Source of the DNA: JBBDWK01 sp040902885
GTDB taxonomy: Bacteria; Acidobacteriota; Terriglobia; Bryobacterales; Bryobacteraceae
Reading direction: 5' to 3'
DNA length: 33,905 bases
Assembly: GCA_040902885.1 (NCBI GenBank)
Contig: JBBDWK010000036.1
Coordinates: 1 to 33,905 of the forward strand
Within the stretch, counting starts at the first letter, position 1; each line of letters begins with the position of its first letter. Position numbers and translations under genes: made by a program. The notes below the pieces were generated by a model that saw nothing but the letters and a program-made list of their open reading frames with translations, ran no database searches and was not told the DNA's origin. This document shows, one piece after another, positions 7,192 through 15,100 of this stretch.

Positions 7192-10100
7192 TCAGAAAAA
7201 GAACTTCAGCCCGAATTGAACGATCCGCATCTGAGTCCGCAAGGAGCGGATCTCGCCGTTGCGCGGCCCGTCAGGCGTAATCGAGGTCAGGCCCGAAAAG
7301 GTGATCCCTCCCGGCGCGCCGAAGTAGGGGGTGTTGGTCGTGTTGAACGACTCGGCACGGAACTGCAGCTTCATGCTCTCGCGGATCGCGAAGTTCTTGT
7401 AGGCCGAGAAGTCCAGGTTGCGAACGCCAGGAGTGTCCAGGGTTGCCTTGCCGCCGTTGCCGTAGTGGCACAGATCCAGGCGTCCCGGAATGTTGCATGA
7501 CACACGGCGAAACGCCGTCACATCGAACCAGCGCTGGCGGGTTGCCTCGTCTCCGAGGCGCTCGTCGCTGAGGCGATCCGGACGCACCGGTCCGCTTCCG
7601 GTATTCAGATCCGCGCCTTGGCCCACTGTCATCGGCAATCCACTGCGCATCGTCAGGATTCCATTCACCTGCCAGCCCTGCAACAAAGCCCGAGATACGC
7701 CTCTGAGGCTATTACCAAGCGGCAGCTCATAGACGAAGTGCAAGACGCCGCTGTGCGTCTGATCGAACGAATATCGGGCGCGCGACCCCATCCGGTCGCG
7801 GGGATCCTGGAATCCGCCGTCCTCGTTGCCCCCGGATTCGCCGTCGCCGTGCGCCTTGCTGAAGGTGTAGGAGAATCCGTAAACCAGTCCGCGGGAATAC
7901 CGCTTCTCGACGGAGACCTGAAGACCGTGATAGAACCCGTTGCCGTAGCTGTCTATCATGCGAATCCCGGCCAAATCCTGAACGCGGCCAAGGTCGTAGA
8001 AGCGCTGGTACGGCCGGCGCGCCTGGAAGTTGGTGTCCGGCGACGGATCGGGACTGTTGAAGTTGGCAATCGTATTCCCGACGTTACTGCTCTTGCTACC
8101 GACGTAGCCAATGGTCAGGGCGGTATCAAGAGGAAGCTCCCGCTGCACGTCAAAGCTCCACTGCCAGTGATTGGGACTTCGGTGATTCGGCAAAACGCTC
8201 AGCAGATTGGATGGACGAATTGTGGCGCTTCCGCCGAATGGGTCGTCGAAGCTCACAATGTGGGTGTTAGGACGGAAACGCCTGGTGCTGATGTTGTAGT
8301 TAGTATCGTTGGCGGTCACCGGAACGGTCCTTGCGGGGTCGGTTACGGAATTAAATTCCTGGCTGCCTCCAAAGGGGGGCATGTTGGCGAGAATCGTGAA
8401 AGTATTCATGTGCTCGACATTTGCGAACCAGCCGCCGCCGGAACGGAGCACCCATTTGTTGCTGGGGCGGAACGCGATTCCCACGCGGGGCATGATGAGG
8501 CGCTTTTCCTGTTGCCAGAGCTTGACTGCTCCTCTCTCGTCAATCTCAGCGGGAATGATCGTCGGGATAACCCTACCGTCGGGTGCGGTAAATGTTTGCT
8601 CTAACGAGAGGCTTCTCCAGCCGCCGCCCCGGTCAACCGGCACGCCGATATAGTCCCATCTCACACCGAGGTTCAAAGTGAGCCGGGACGTGATCTTCCA
8701 ATCGTCGAGGAAGTAAAGGGCGGCGCGATTCGCGAGAGGAAGCGTTGGGTGCAGGGACTCGGGAGAACGAGCGGTGGATGGGTACCCCAAAAGGAACGAA
8801 GCGAAATTGTAGCCGCTCTCATTCGCGCCAAATGTCATGCTGCCGCGCGGCTCGTTAGCCGATCCGCGATCCATCGTGGTGCGCCGATACTCGATCCCCG
8901 TCTTGAAATTGTGGCGGTCGCGGTGAAAGGAAAAGTTGTTGGCGAATTGGTAGCTGGTCATGAAATCGAAACCGTTGCCGGTGTCGCGGTCTCCGAGAGT
9001 GAACTGCGTCAGCAGCGGCACGCCGGTCTCCCGGTTTGTGAGCTTACGGTTTCCGTCGCCGATCGACCGAAACAGGCCGATGCCGAGCGAGTCGACATCG
9101 AAATCCGTATTCGTACGAGGATTGCCAATATCGTCGTCGGCAACATTGAAGCCAAAACGGAACTCGTTGATCGCGTTCTGATTGAAGGTATGCAGCCACT
9201 GGCTCGCCATGTTTGAGGCGCCTTGCGTGAAGTACGTGGGGAAATTCGGATTGATGTAATCCTGGTCGCGCCGCGAGCGGTCAAACGCATAGCGCACAAA
9301 GACCTTGTCGCGATCGCGGAAAATATGGTCGCCGCGAAGGTAGAATTGATCCTGCCTGATGATGTCGGGAACGGCCGAGCGCGCCGTCGTGTCGAGGATA
9401 TCCGCCTGCTGAAACTGCGCACGCGGCAGGAACTCGAGCATTTTTCGGGCGCCGGGATGGATGCGCGTTGCCGGAATGACATTGCCTGGAAACGGATCGC
9501 CGGTCGCAGCATCGAATATCACGATTGGGTTGCGCAGAGGGCGTCCGGTAGAAGGGTTCACGCCCGGGCTTAGCAATGCCGAGAAGTCTCCCTGCCGGAA
9601 AGCGTCTGGAGGGAAGAACGCGGATTGCACGGCCTCCCTTGTCTCACGGCGGCCTTCGTAGTTGAATGCCCAGAACGTGCGATTGTGGCCGTTGTATCCG
9701 GGCAGCATCACGGGACCGCTGACAACCGCGCCGAACTGGTTGCGGCGGAGGCGGTCTTTGGGCAGCCGCGCGGTGCCGGAGGGCAGCTCGAAATTGAGGA
9801 AATAATCTTCGGCGTCGAGCTTGTCGTTGCGAAGGAACTCGAAAAGCGTACCGCGCAATTGATTGGTACCCGACTTCATCGAGATCTGCACATGTGCGCC
9901 GCCGCCCAAGCCGTACTCGGCGGAATACGAGCTGGTCTGAACCTTGAACTCCTCGATGGCCTCAATGGATGGCGTAAAGACCGTAATGTGAGTCCTCGGG
10001 TTCTTGGCATCCACCCCATCCAGCGCGATAGTCCCGTAGATTTCGCGGATACCGTTGGCGATGACGGAAACGCCGGCGCCCGGAATAGGAAAGCCTCCGT

Positions 10101-10611
10101 CGCCGGCGGCGAGGCCGGTGCGCAGCCCGAACTGGACGCCGGGAACCAACACCGCAAGGTTGCTGATATTGCGGCCGTTCAGCGGCAGCTCGACGATGCG
10201 GCGGTTCTCTATCACCTGTCCAATCGTGGCATCCTCGGTTTTGAGGGCGACCGCGGCGGCCGTCACGTCGACGCTTTCGGTCACGTTGCCCACCTCAAGA
10301 GTCAAATCGACGCGCAGCTTCTGCTGAGTCTGCAGATTCACGCCGGATACTGTCTGGCTCTTAAAACCCTGCATCTCACTGCGGATCACGTACTCGCCGA
10401 TATCGAGCAACGGGAAGGAGTATTCGCCGGCGGGGTCGGTGATTGCTGTGCGCGTCTCGTTGGTGGCGACGCGCGTGATGGTGACCTTGGCGCCCGGCAC
10501 TACGGCGCCACTAGAGTCCTTCACCAGTCCCAGAATTTCCGTTGATGTTGTTTGGCCCGAACCCGAAACCGCGCCAAAAAGGAGAATCGAGCAAATGGCG
10601 GTAAATCGCAT
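7192..10611 (-). CDS. TonB-dependent receptor, Oar-like, with carboxypeptidase-regulatory-like domain
   Basis: A 1139-residue outer-membrane protein. The start at 10611 is chosen because a signal peptide begins there (MRFTAICSILLFGAVSGSGQ) and a GGGGGG tract lies just upstream; the open frame extends 33 codons further without support. Residues about 21-105 form a CarboxypepD_reg-like domain (GLVKDSSGAVVPGAKVTI, then DPAGEYSFPLLDIGEY). A plug region follows (RRIVELPLNGRNISNLAVLV), then a long beta-barrel that ends in aromatic FGLKFFF, the usual outer-membrane insertion signal. This architecture is heavily expanded in Solibacter-type Acidobacteria and is linked to uptake of large carbohydrates or peptides. 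The substrate is unknown, and no TonB/ExbBD or SusD-like gene is nearby. Confidence 0.93.
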   Translation of the reverse strand: MRFTAICSILLFGAVSGSGQTTSTEILGLVKDSSGAVVPGAKVTITRVATNETRTAITDPAGEYSFPLLDIGEYVIRSEMQGFKSQTVSGVNLQTQQKLRVDLTLEVGNVTESVDVTAAAVALKTEDATIGQVIENRRIVELPLNGRNISNLAVLVPGVQFGLRTGLAAGDGGFPIPGAGVSVIANGIREIYGTIALDGVDAKNPRTHITVFTPSIEAIEEFKVQTSSYSAEYGLGGGAHVQISMKSGTNQLRGTLFEFLRNDKLDAEDYFLNFELPSGTARLPKDRLRRNQFGAVVSGPVMLPGYNGHNRTFWAFNYEGRRETREAVQSAFFPPDAFRQGDFSALLSPGVNPSTGRPLRNPIVIFDAATGDPFPGNVIPATRIHPGARKMLEFLPRAQFQQADILDTTARSAVPDIIRQDQFYLRGDHIFRDRDKVFVRYAFDRSRRDQDYINPNFPTYFTQGASNMASQWLHTFNQNAINEFRFGFNVADDDIGNPRTNTDFDVDSLGIGLFRSIGDGNRKLTNRETGVPLLTQFTLGDRDTGNGFDFMTSYQFANNFSFHRDRHNFKTGIEYRRTTMDRGSANEPRGSMTFGANESGYNFASFLLGYPSTARSPESLHPTLPLANRAALYFLDDWKITSRLTLNLGVRWDYIGVPVDRGGGWRSLSLEQTFTAPDGRVIPTIIPAEIDERGAVKLWQQEKRLIMPRVGIAFRPSNKWVLRSGGGWFANVEHMNTFTILANMPPFGGSQEFNSVTDPARTVPVTANDTNYNISTRRFRPNTHIVSFDDPFGGSATIRPSNLLSVLPNHRSPNHWQWSFDVQRELPLDTALTIGYVGSKSSNVGNTIANFNSPDPSPDTNFQARRPYQRFYDLGRVQDLAGIRMIDSYGNGFYHGLQVSVEKRYSRGLVYGFSYTFSKAHGDGESGGNEDGGFQDPRDRMGSRARYSFDQTHSGVLHFVYELPLGNSLRGVSRALLQGWQVNGILTMRSGLPMTVGQGADLNTGSGPVRPDRLSDERLGDEATRQRWFDVTAFRRVSCNIPGRLDLCHYGNGGKATLDTPGVRNLDFSAYKNFAIRESMKLQFRAESFNTTNTPYFGAPGGITFSGLTSITPDGPRNGEIRSLRTQMRIVQFGLKFFF

Positions 10612-10620
10612 ATGCCCCCC

Positions 10621-10637
10621 TGTGCGCACATATTGTA
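10621..10637 (-). promoter_or_regulatory. Candidate -10 and operator palindrome of the receptor gene
   Basis: On the minus strand TACAAT (10632-10637) precedes a perfect 10-bp palindrome, TGTGCGCACA (10621-10630), which covers the expected transcription start. The receptor ATG follows 9 bases after the palindrome. No convincing -35 was found. A repressor bound here would block initiation. Confidence 0.35.
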
Positions 10638-10681
10638 ATCCAAGCAATGCACGGAGCGGAGCCGATGGGCGCGGCTGAAGC

Positions 10682-10708
10682 GCCGGATGGGATTCGATGC
10701 CATCCGGC
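10682..10708 (-). terminator. 9-bp perfect hairpin between AsmA-like gene and receptor gene
   Basis: GCCGGATGG (10682-10690) and CCATCCGGC (10700-10708) enclose a 9-base loop. It lies 41 bases after the AsmA-like stop and upstream of the receptor promoter. No T-tract follows, so it may act as an RNA-end stabiliser or a Rho-assisted terminator separating the two transcripts. Confidence 0.45.
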
Positions 10709-10748
10709 AAGGTCGCGAAGTCGCAATGAGGGACTTGAAACCCCGGTT

Positions 10749-12374
10749 CTAGCGATCACGACCGAACTTCGGTTCCTTTGCGGTGCCCAGAATTTTGATC
10801 TTCAGAAAAGTGCCTGCTCCGTGTTTGGAAAAGAAAGGGTCGGCGGGCTTTAGCACCCAGCGCTTCCAGCCACTCATAGTTTGGGAAACCTTGGCGTCCA
10901 ACATTAATGCTCCCCGAAAGTCGAGTTGATCGCGGTCAATATCGTAATTTCCGGTGAGATTGACGGCCGCCCCCGAAACTGCGAATGCCAGCGTCTTAAA
11001 TGTAATCACCTCGTTCTCCAAGTTGAAAGAACCGGTCATGCGAGAGACCACCTCATCAATCTCCAGGTTCTTTGGCGCTCCCTGGCCGCGGCGGCTCAGG
11101 CCATCGACCTGGTCTTGGATCTTGGACCGGAGAAACTTGCCATTGGTCACGTTGAACCTTCCATCCAACAGCAGCCTCTCTTTCACCTTCCCTGTCACGG
11201 GTGGGATTGCGATCTGTGTATGCAGTTCGAGGGCGCCTTCCATGAATGGCGCGCCTTTCATGGCGAGCGTAAGGACATCCCGCATCCTGCCGTTCGGCAT
11301 CGACACGTCGAGCGTTATTGCCCTGCGCCTCTCTCCCTCATGTTTGATTATGGCGCCGCTGGTGGCGAACTTTGTTTCTCCCAGCGTTGCCTGGACGGGC
11401 TTCAGCGTGGTGTTGCCGTTCGTGCCATCCACCAGCACCTCAAACTTAGTGGTCAATGAAACTGCATTTCCAGACCGAGTCAGCCGGAAGTCGGGCACGG
11501 ACGCGGCGCCGCGCACGGCGATCGCTTCCAAACGTCCTTCGAACTCGCCGGTGGACCGAAGAATTCCAGCAATTCCCTTGAAGACCGCGAGGTCTGCGTT
11601 TTCGAACAAGTAGCTGCCTGCCAGTGGAGTTTCGCTTGGTTCTCCCGCGGCCCACGGGCCGAACGTCCCATTGCTGTGAATTTCCCCGGGGGGTTTAGGA
11701 TTCGTCAGCACCGCGTCGTACTTCATCGCGACGTCCTTACCCGCGGATTCCAGTTGGACGTTCAAAAGGTTGAATCGCAGGGGAATCTTGCTCGGATCTT
11801 TTGGCAAAATCGCAAGCTTTGCGTTGTGAATGTCGACGCGCTGGATGACCACTCCGGACTTCTTCTCCGGCAGCTCCGCCGCCGGCGGCTTACTTTCGCC
11901 ACCGAATTTTGGACGCTCGCCTTTCGGAGGAATATTGATCTCCATGCCGTTCAGCGTGACCAGAGGCACCGTTTTTGGATCGCCGAATAGAGTTCGCGAA
12001 CCGATAGAAGCCGCAAACTTTCTCAGCACGAAGAGCGGGGGCACATCCTGGCGGCCGCGATGGCGGATCGAGAGACCTTCACCCTCTACCGTAACCAATC
12101 TCTCCGAACCGGGCCGCAGCAGGCTCAAGGCCGCAAGCGGCGGTACGCGAACGCGCAGCGCCGTCAGTTCTACCTGGCTGTCGAAGCGCTGTTCCAGGTA
12201 CTCGATAGTCTGTTGACGGATATAAGGCTCGAAGTTCCGGCTTATGAGGATAGCCGCTACGAACAGCGCTATCGCACCAATCGCAGCCACGATTCCCGCG
12301 CTCAGCAGCCACTTTCCCCGACGGCTCAATCGGCGCCAGCGATATCCGATACCCCTTGGCTGCCCGCTGGTCAT
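10749..12374 (-). CDS. AsmA-like membrane-anchored protein
   Basis: A 541-residue inner-membrane protein with a large periplasmic part. The ATG at 12374 is used because AAGGA precedes it by 4-5 bases; an upstream in-frame start would overlap the preceding gene. After a basic N-terminus, one transmembrane helix spans about residues 22-44. The rest is beta-rich and repetitive, with AsmA-type features: a polypeptide beginning near EPYIRQQTIEYLEQRFDS, and a C-terminal block containing GSFNLENEVITFKTLAF and LTGNYDIDRDQLDFRG. AsmA-like proteins are thought to form lipid-conducting bridges between membranes. It ends in GTAKEPKFGRDR. It lies 32 bases after the aldolase-like gene and is probably co-transcribed with it. 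Confidence 0.82.
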   Translation of the reverse strand: MTSGQPRGIGYRWRRLSRRGKWLLSAGIVAAIGAIALFVAAILISRNFEPYIRQQTIEYLEQRFDSQVELTALRVRVPPLAALSLLRPGSERLVTVEGEGLSIRHRGRQDVPPLFVLRKFAASIGSRTLFGDPKTVPLVTLNGMEINIPPKGERPKFGGESKPPAAELPEKKSGVVIQRVDIHNAKLAILPKDPSKIPLRFNLLNVQLESAGKDVAMKYDAVLTNPKPPGEIHSNGTFGPWAAGEPSETPLAGSYLFENADLAVFKGIAGILRSTGEFEGRLEAIAVRGAASVPDFRLTRSGNAVSLTTKFEVLVDGTNGNTTLKPVQATLGETKFATSGAIIKHEGERRRAITLDVSMPNGRMRDVLTLAMKGAPFMEGALELHTQIAIPPVTGKVKERLLLDGRFNVTNGKFLRSKIQDQVDGLSRRGQGAPKNLEIDEVVSRMTGSFNLENEVITFKTLAFAVSGAAVNLTGNYDIDRDQLDFRGALMLDAKVSQTMSGWKRWVLKPADPFFSKHGAGTFLKIKILGTAKEPKFGRDR

Positions 12375-12406
12375 AGGTTCCTTTTTTGGCTGAGGAAGCG
12401 GCGGGT

Positions 12407-13633
12407 CTACTGGCTCATGCCGCGCGCGGCGATCCTCCAAAGGGCTTCCACGTTGTCTCCCCGCACGCAGAACATGCGGTCGTAGAGATTCACCGACGGA
12501 TCGCAGTGAGGGACGATGAACTCCAGCCGGTCGCCCAGATTCACCGCCGCCGAAGCCTTTGTCAGGTTCAGACGGCCGTGTTCGTCCCCGCCCCAGGTGT
12601 AGACGATGCCCTGAATGCTCTTGGCTTCGGGCGTGAAAGCACGGTCGGTCGAGAACGATTTAAAGCCGCCATCGACCACGGCGTTTTGGTCGTTTGGCTT
12701 GCTCACCACGGTGGTCAGCACGGACAGCGAATTCCGGAAATCCTTGTACACGGGTCCGTCCTGGCCGCCGATCCTGTTGTAATCCATGTCCATGAACACG
12801 AAGCTGCCGGGCTGGATTTCGGTGATGCCGTCGATCTCCGTGTCGATGTTGTAAGTGCCCGTGGAGCCGCCCGTCAGCAGCCCGCATTCGATGCCGCTTT
12901 TCTCGATTGCGCGGCGCGTCTCCACCGCCGGGGCCATGGACTCCCGCGATACATTGCGTCTCTGCTCGAAGCCGACAACGTGCGACGCGCCGCCGGCGTA
13001 GGACTGGATTCCGGCCAGCTTGACGTGGGGCAGAGGCGCAATCGACTGCGCCAGTGCAACCGCCGGCTGTCCGGGCGCGATTCCGGTGCGGCCGGAAACG
13101 TAGAGATCGATCGCCAGGTTGAGCTTGATCTTCGCGGCGCCCGCGGCGTCGTTCAGGTCGCGGACGTTCTGGGCATTGTCCACGCTGAATATGGTGTCGC
13201 GCCGCAGCGAAGCCAGCCGCATGGCGCGCTCAATCTTGTGCCGGCCGATCACGGCCGTGGTAACCAGCAGGCCGGATACGCCGTTTTGCGCAAAGACTTC
13301 GGCCTCGCTGAGCTTCGCCGCGCACGCGCCTACCGCTCCGGAGCGGATGAGCGCCTTGGCCACATCCGGGCATTTGTGGGTCTTGCCGTGGGGCCGCAAC
13401 GCGCGGTTCTTCGATTTGGCATGGCTCGCCATCTTGTCGACGTTGAATTCGAAGGCGTCGAGATCGAGCACCAGCGCCGGCGTGGGAATGTCGGCCCGCG
13501 TCAGCTTGCCTTTGACGTCTCCCCGGGCGAGGATTTTTTCAATCTCCGCATACGAGTAGCCGCGTTTTTCGGTAGCCGATTTCAGAACGGCCGGCACGCT
13601 GGCGGCGGCGGCGAGAAAGATGCGTCGGTTCAT
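12407..13633 (-). CDS. Tat-exported D-threonine aldolase / D-serine dehydratase-like PLP enzyme
   Basis: A 408-residue fold-type III (alanine-racemase-like) PLP enzyme. The N-terminus MNRRIFLAAAASVPA carries an RR-x-F-L motif followed by a hydrophobic stretch, which predicts Tat export. The family start is DIPTPALVLDLDAFE; the PLP lysine is Lys84 in RPHGKTHK. The C-terminal VPHCDPSVNLYD (His376, Asp378) matches the His-x-Asp metal site of D-threonine aldolases, while Cys377 is not expected to be a ligand. Relatives cleave D-threonine or dehydrate D-serine. GGGAGG lies 7 bases before the ATG. Export would place it in the periplasm, where D-amino acids are released from peptidoglycan. The exact substrate is not determined by the motifs. 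Confidence 0.87.
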   Translation of the reverse strand: MNRRIFLAAAASVPAVLKSATEKRGYSYAEIEKILARGDVKGKLTRADIPTPALVLDLDAFEFNVDKMASHAKSKNRALRPHGKTHKCPDVAKALIRSGAVGACAAKLSEAEVFAQNGVSGLLVTTAVIGRHKIERAMRLASLRRDTIFSVDNAQNVRDLNDAAGAAKIKLNLAIDLYVSGRTGIAPGQPAVALAQSIAPLPHVKLAGIQSYAGGASHVVGFEQRRNVSRESMAPAVETRRAIEKSGIECGLLTGGSTGTYNIDTEIDGITEIQPGSFVFMDMDYNRIGGQDGPVYKDFRNSLSVLTTVVSKPNDQNAVVDGGFKSFSTDRAFTPEAKSIQGIVYTWGGDEHGRLNLTKASAAVNLGDRLEFIVPHCDPSVNLYDRMFCVRGDNVEALWRIAARGMSQ

Positions 13634-13687
13634 TTCACAGCCTCCCGTGAATGGGGTGATTGTAGCACGCTCCCGGCGGGCGGTGTC

Positions 13688-14071
13688 TCAAACGCGGACA
13701 ATCTGCGGGAGGTGGTCGAAGTGCTTGTCTCGCGCGTGCAGGGCCAGATTGTGCTGCAGTACGAGCGCCGCCAGCCACATGTCGTTCGCCGGAATCGGCG
13801 TGCCCTGTTTCCGGAGCTGGCGGAAGACCGACGCGTAATGGTGAGTCGTCTGGTCATCGGCAAAGAGCACGCGCACGCCGTCCTTCAAGAGGAACCGCCG
13901 GAGTATTCGCTCGTTCTCGGCCTGCCGGCGTCCGTGAGCAAAGCCGGCTCGAAGTTCGCCGAGCGCCACGAACGGCAATATTATAACCTCCGCTTCCTCC
14001 AGAAGCGCCACCGTCTGAACCAGTCCTTTGCAAAGATCGACGTATCGATTCGTGTCGAGAGCAACCCTCAC
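13688..14071 (-). CDS. vapC: VapC-type PIN-domain toxin
   Basis: A 127-residue PIN-domain ribonuclease, the likely toxin of a type II pair; family members cut tRNA or rRNA and stop growth. The metal-binding acidic residues are all visible: Asp6 in ALDTNRYVDL, Glu39 in ALGELRAG, Asp97 in PANDMWLAA and Asp115 in LHARDKHFDHLP. Length is normal. The start is GTG, overlapping the antitoxin stop as GTGA, so toxin translation is coupled to antitoxin synthesis. Nothing suggests loss of function. Confidence 0.9.
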   Translation of the reverse strand: MRVALDTNRYVDLCKGLVQTVALLEEAEVIILPFVALGELRAGFAHGRRQAENERILRRFLLKDGVRVLFADDQTTHHYASVFRQLRKQGTPIPANDMWLAALVLQHNLALHARDKHFDHLPQIVRV

Positions 14072-14310
14072 CGCCAGAGGTCCTCGTCCACCCGGTCCTG
14101 AGCGGCGAGCGCCGACTCGATCGCCTTATCGGCCTTCCACGTCCCGGCAATATCGCCGAGATCGCGTCGTTTTCGTGGCGCACCGGCCACACCTGAACCC
14201 TCCGCCAGCGCATCGACAGCCGCTTCGTTCAGGCTCTTGCCGGCCGCACGCGCGCGCTCGCGAAGGGCATTGTCAACAGTCGCCGGGATGCCGCGGATCG
14301 TGTATTGCAT
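14068..14310 (-). CDS. vapB: VapB/FitA-type antitoxin
   Basis: An 80-residue antitoxin. Residues 1-45 look like a ribbon-helix-helix DNA-binding domain of the FitA type (YTIRGIPATVDNALRERARAAGKSLNEAA), and the charged tail ending DRVDEDLWR would wrap the toxin. The ATG at 14308-14310 is chosen: a -10-like hexamer lies 6 bases upstream, whereas the longer open frame would include the promoter. It overlaps vapC by a few bases. Autoregulation is likely because two GCATGC-type palindromes flank the -10. Confidence 0.85.
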   Translation of the reverse strand: MQYTIRGIPATVDNALRERARAAGKSLNEAAVDALAEGSGVAGAPRKRRDLGDIAGTWKADKAIESALAAQDRVDEDLWR

Positions 14311-14345
14311 GCAACCAATATAGGCTATGCATGCACCTTCGGCAA
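14305..14345 (-). promoter_or_regulatory. Autoregulated promoter of vapBC with twin palindromes; predicted leaderless
   Basis: On the minus strand TTGCCG (14340-14345), a 17-base spacer, and TATATT (14317-14322) lie 6 bases before the vapB ATG. One palindrome, TGCATGCA (14328-14335), sits in the spacer. The other, TTGCATGCAA (14305-14314), spans the start codon. Their centres are 22 bp apart, about two helical turns, which fits cooperative binding by an antitoxin dimer. No Shine-Dalgarno sequence is present. Confidence 0.6.
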
Positions 14346-14375
14346 GCAAACCGCCAGAGCGCTCTTGCCCTGCTC

Positions 14376-14519
14376 TTACGCAGCGGCCCTAAAGAATGAT
14401 TCATAAACGACAGGATCGGGAGGCGTCTGCTCAGGCGGCGCATTGGAAACAGCGGGCTGGCAAAGGCTGTGAGTGAAGCAGCCCGCCAGCCACAATCCTA
14501 TTCCCATCCGAAATATCAT
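14376..14519 (-). CDS. Tiny predicted lipoprotein, possibly a truncated gene
   Basis: A 47-codon frame with a hydrophobic N-terminus ending in a good lipobox, LAGC (Cys14), then a Pro-rich linker (SNAPPEQTPPDPV) and YESFFRAAA before TAA. It starts 8 bases after the PEGA-like gene in the same direction and could be the last gene of that operon. It has no evident Shine-Dalgarno sequence. The abrupt stop about 30 bases before the vapBC promoter suggests a longer lipoprotein cut off when the toxin-antitoxin cassette arrived. It may equally be a genuine small protein or chance. Confidence 0.4.
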   Translation of the reverse strand: MIFRMGIGLWLAGCFTHSLCQPAVSNAPPEQTPPDPVVYESFFRAAA

Positions 14520-14527
14520 GGGAGCGC

Positions 14528-15091
14528 TTACCGGTCGGGCCGGTCGAGCGGAATCACCGTGGTCTTGTTTGCTTCGATGGTGACCTTCTGGTTGATGTCC
14601 CCATGAATCGGCGAGGAAGCACGCACATCATAGGTGCCGGGATTCAGCAGGAGCCCGCCGCCCTTATTGTTGAGCTCGTCGATAAAGCCGTAAAATTTGT
14701 CGTTGATGAAGACGGCCGCAGTGTCGCCCGACGTCACCGAAAGAAACGACTCGGGCTCGCCGCCGCCGAACCGCAGCCGCCCGAAGGGAGGCTTGGCCGG
14801 CTCAACCTTCTTGAGCTTGTAGCTGATCTTGGCCGTCTTGCCCGGCTGCACCGTGATCTTGGTCTTATAATCCTCGAAGCGCGGATCCGTGAGCGTCACT
14901 TCGTAATCGCCGGGCGGTAACGGGTACTTCTCCGGCACGGTAAATCTTCCCGCCGGTCCCACATACTTCCCGTTTACAAACAATCCGGCGCCGGTAGGCT
15001 TTCCGCGAGCCCTGATATAACCCGTCTCCTGAGCGATGGCCGGCAAGGCCATCAGTAACATTGCTGTAACTGCCGTTGTCAATTTGAGCAT
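14528..15091 (-). CDS. Secreted PEGA-domain-like protein
   Basis: A 187-residue exported protein with a clear signal peptide (MLKLTTAVTAMLLMALPAIA, cleavage near 20). Residues 22-95 read as a PEGA-like beta module: GAGLFVNGKYVGPAGRF, PLPPGDYEVTLTDPRF, then ITVQPGKTAKISYKL. A second, more divergent copy follows at about 105-183, with VFINDKFYGF and LLNPGTYDVRA. PEGA domains occur in extracellular or S-layer-associated proteins; no enzymatic residues are apparent. It begins 9 bases after the larE stop, so it is probably co-transcribed, though the link to LarE chemistry is unclear. Confidence 0.75.
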   Translation of the reverse strand: MLKLTTAVTAMLLMALPAIAQETGYIRARGKPTGAGLFVNGKYVGPAGRFTVPEKYPLPPGDYEVTLTDPRFEDYKTKITVQPGKTAKISYKLKKVEPAKPPFGRLRFGGGEPESFLSVTSGDTAAVFINDKFYGFIDELNNKGGGLLLNPGTYDVRASSPIHGDINQKVTIEANKTTVIPLDRPDR

Positions 15092-15100
15092 AAATGTCTG

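Noticed and set aside
12386..14101. 571-codon open frame on the plus strand
   Set aside because: It is antisense to the aldolase-like and vapC genes, whose motifs are complete. Its translation has no recognisable domain and is Arg/His-rich, as expected for GC-rich antisense frames.
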